Shown: one piece after another, positions 6,149 to 6,967 of the stretch
Numbering within the stretch: the stretch's first letter is position 1
Layout: the number at the start of each line of letters is the position of its first letter
From: GCA-003244245 sp052390495
Lineage (GTDB): Bacteria; Actinomycetota; Actinomycetes; Mycobacteriales; Pseudonocardiaceae
DNA length: 6,967 nt
Reading direction: 5' to 3'
Assembly: GCA_052390495.1 (NCBI GenBank)
Contig: JBQTGW010000143.1
Span: forward strand, 1-6,967
The notes under the pieces: model-generated
Told to the model about the DNA's origin: nothing
Seen by the model: only the letters and a program-made list of their open reading frames with translations
The model's database searches: none
Program-made: the position numbers and the translations under genes

Positions 6149-6886
6149 TCAGAGTGTGCGGTAGTCGTCGGTGATCCGGCCCAGCATCGTGCGGGCTTCA
6201 TCGTCGAACACTGCCAGGCGTGCCAACTGGTCGAACAGTGCCTCGTAGTCGGGTACGCCGCGCCACGGGATGATCCCCAACCGCACGTTCGGCCGGTCGA
6301 TCGCGACGGTGATTTCTTCGATCTGCTCGACCATCAGGGCCGAGCCGCCGAGGTTCCAGCGCAGCGCGCCCTCGGTTTGGAGGAGCACCCACTGTCGGCT
6401 CGAGTCGTCCAGCATGCGGTGCCGTGCCACCCGGGCCGTGACGGACGGTGCCGCCTGTTCCTCGGTCATCCGCTGGGTGAACACCACGTGGGCGTAGGCG
6501 CGGGTCTGCAGAATCCCGAGTACCACAGTGGGCGCGAAGCTGCGCACCAGCCGGGATTGCTCATCGAGTTGCCGGACACGTTCCTGGAAGTGGTGAGCAC
6601 CTCGTTGCAGGATCACCCTGGCGTCGAGGTGACCCGCCTGAGCCGCCTCGACCAACGTCATAATGCGGCGTCGCTCGTCCCCGTAGACGCTGTATACCGT
6701 GAGCAGCGCCTCAGCCTCAGCAAGGGTGAGCAGGCCCTTGCCGTTCTCCACCCGGGAGACCTTGTTCTGGCTGGTCCCCGCTCGCTTGGCCGCTTCGACC
6801 TGACCGAGACCGGCGCCACGGCGGGCCAGGTACAGCGACCGGGACAGCTCGTCCCGGTCGTCGTTGTCAGGTCCCGTCACTGCCAC
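6149..6886 (-). CDS. XRE-family helix-turn-helix regulator with DUF5753-like C-terminal region
   Basis: A 245-aa predicted DNA-binding protein. Residues about 14-68 form a Cro/C1-type helix-turn-helix, with LGQVEAAKRAGTSQNKVSRVENG (28-49) holding the two HTH helices. Residues about 85-245 match the ligand/partner-type DUF5753 region of actinobacterial regulators, including FAPTVVLGILQTRAYAHVV (117-135) and WNLGG (177-181). From memory, relatives have about 35-40 more residues between LGIIPW and the DYEALFDQLARLAVFDDEAR part. Here these are joined directly at about 208-214, so an internal in-frame deletion is likely. I chose GTG 6886 because it lies 8 nt after the stop of the upstream frame; the next GTG (6880) is also possible, and a TTG further upstream is in frame but overlaps that frame. 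No strong ribosome binding site is visible, which suggests translational coupling. A DUF397 partner gene, common beside such regulators, is not downstream. Confidence 0.85.
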   Translation of the reverse strand: MAVTGPDNDDRDELSRSLYLARRGAGLGQVEAAKRAGTSQNKVSRVENGKGLLTLAEAEALLTVYSVYGDERRRIMTLVEAAQAGHLDARVILQRGAHHFQERVRQLDEQSRLVRSFAPTVVLGILQTRAYAHVVFTQRMTEEQAAPSVTARVARHRMLDDSSRQWVLLQTEGALRWNLGGSALMVEQIEEITVAIDRPNVRLGIIPWRGVPDYEALFDQLARLAVFDDEARTMLGRITDDYRTL

Positions 6887-6894
6887 AGTGTGGA

Positions 6895-6966
6895 TCAGGC
6901 GACACGGTGGTACTGCGGGTGTTGACCCCACCACGCATCGAACGGCTCCGCTGCGTGCCAAGCAGC
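6895..6966 (-). CDS. C-terminal end of an upstream gene (partial)
   Basis: The last 23 codons of a minus-strand frame enter from the right edge and stop at TGA (6895-6897), 8 nt before the XRE start. The visible peptide includes FDAWWGQHPQYH, a Trp-rich tail that looks like a genuine protein end, and its codons have a clear G/C bias at the third position. The competing frame, an N-terminal extension of the XRE gene, has poorer bias. The family is not recognisable from so short a piece. If real, it forms an operon with the XRE regulator. Confidence 0.4.
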   Translation of the reverse strand, partial: AAWHAAEPFDAWWGQHPQYHRVA

Positions 6967-6967
6967 G

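Noticed and set aside
1..6967. CRISPR array, tRNA or rRNA genes
   Set aside because: No regularly spaced direct repeats and no tRNA or rRNA-like segments were seen.

Overview
The base composition (high G+C, strong G/C preference at third codon positions), the many GTG starts, the rplM-rpsI-glmM gene order and the XRE/DUF5753-type regulator point to a chromosomal segment of a high-GC actinobacterium. A Pseudonocardiales-like organism is my best guess, but only by inference. Most of the window is core housekeeping DNA on the minus strand. It is punctuated by a small accessory patch (about 2820-3200) and a regulator region at the right end.

Layout from left to right. Positions 1-74 are an odd G/C homopolymer stretch after the glmS stop. 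glmS (75-1928, minus) makes glucosamine-6-phosphate. Divergent from it is an alpha/beta-hydrolase (about 2003-2821, plus) whose predicted nucleophile serine is replaced by glycine. The 2818-3308 patch holds a possible transposase-like remnant (minus) and a HicB-like antitoxin-domain ORF (plus) that runs about 105 nt into the 3' end of glmM. Then comes the minus-strand operon, read from the right: rplM (L13), rpsI (S9, with a long repetitive N-terminal extension) and glmM (phosphoglucosamine mutase). rplM and rpsI overlap by 4 nt; rpsI and glmM are 8 nt apart. Upstream of rplM are a plausible sigma-70-like promoter and a perfect 13-bp inverted repeat in the predicted leader. Divergent from rplM is a 71-aa one-TM small protein gene (5876-6091, plus). 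The right end holds an XRE-family regulator (6149-6886, minus) and the last 23 codons of an upstream gene in the same direction.

Functionally, GlmS and GlmM carry out the first two steps of UDP-GlcNAc synthesis (Fru-6-P to GlcN-6-P to GlcN-1-P). The coupling of glmM to two ribosomal protein genes ties cell-wall precursor supply to ribosome production. I saw no clear, complete novel multi-gene system. The points most worth a second look are the serine-to-glycine hydrolase, the truncated HicB-like ORF overlapping glmM, the leader hairpin before rplM, the apparent internal deletion in the XRE regulator, and the C-homopolymer tract at the left end.
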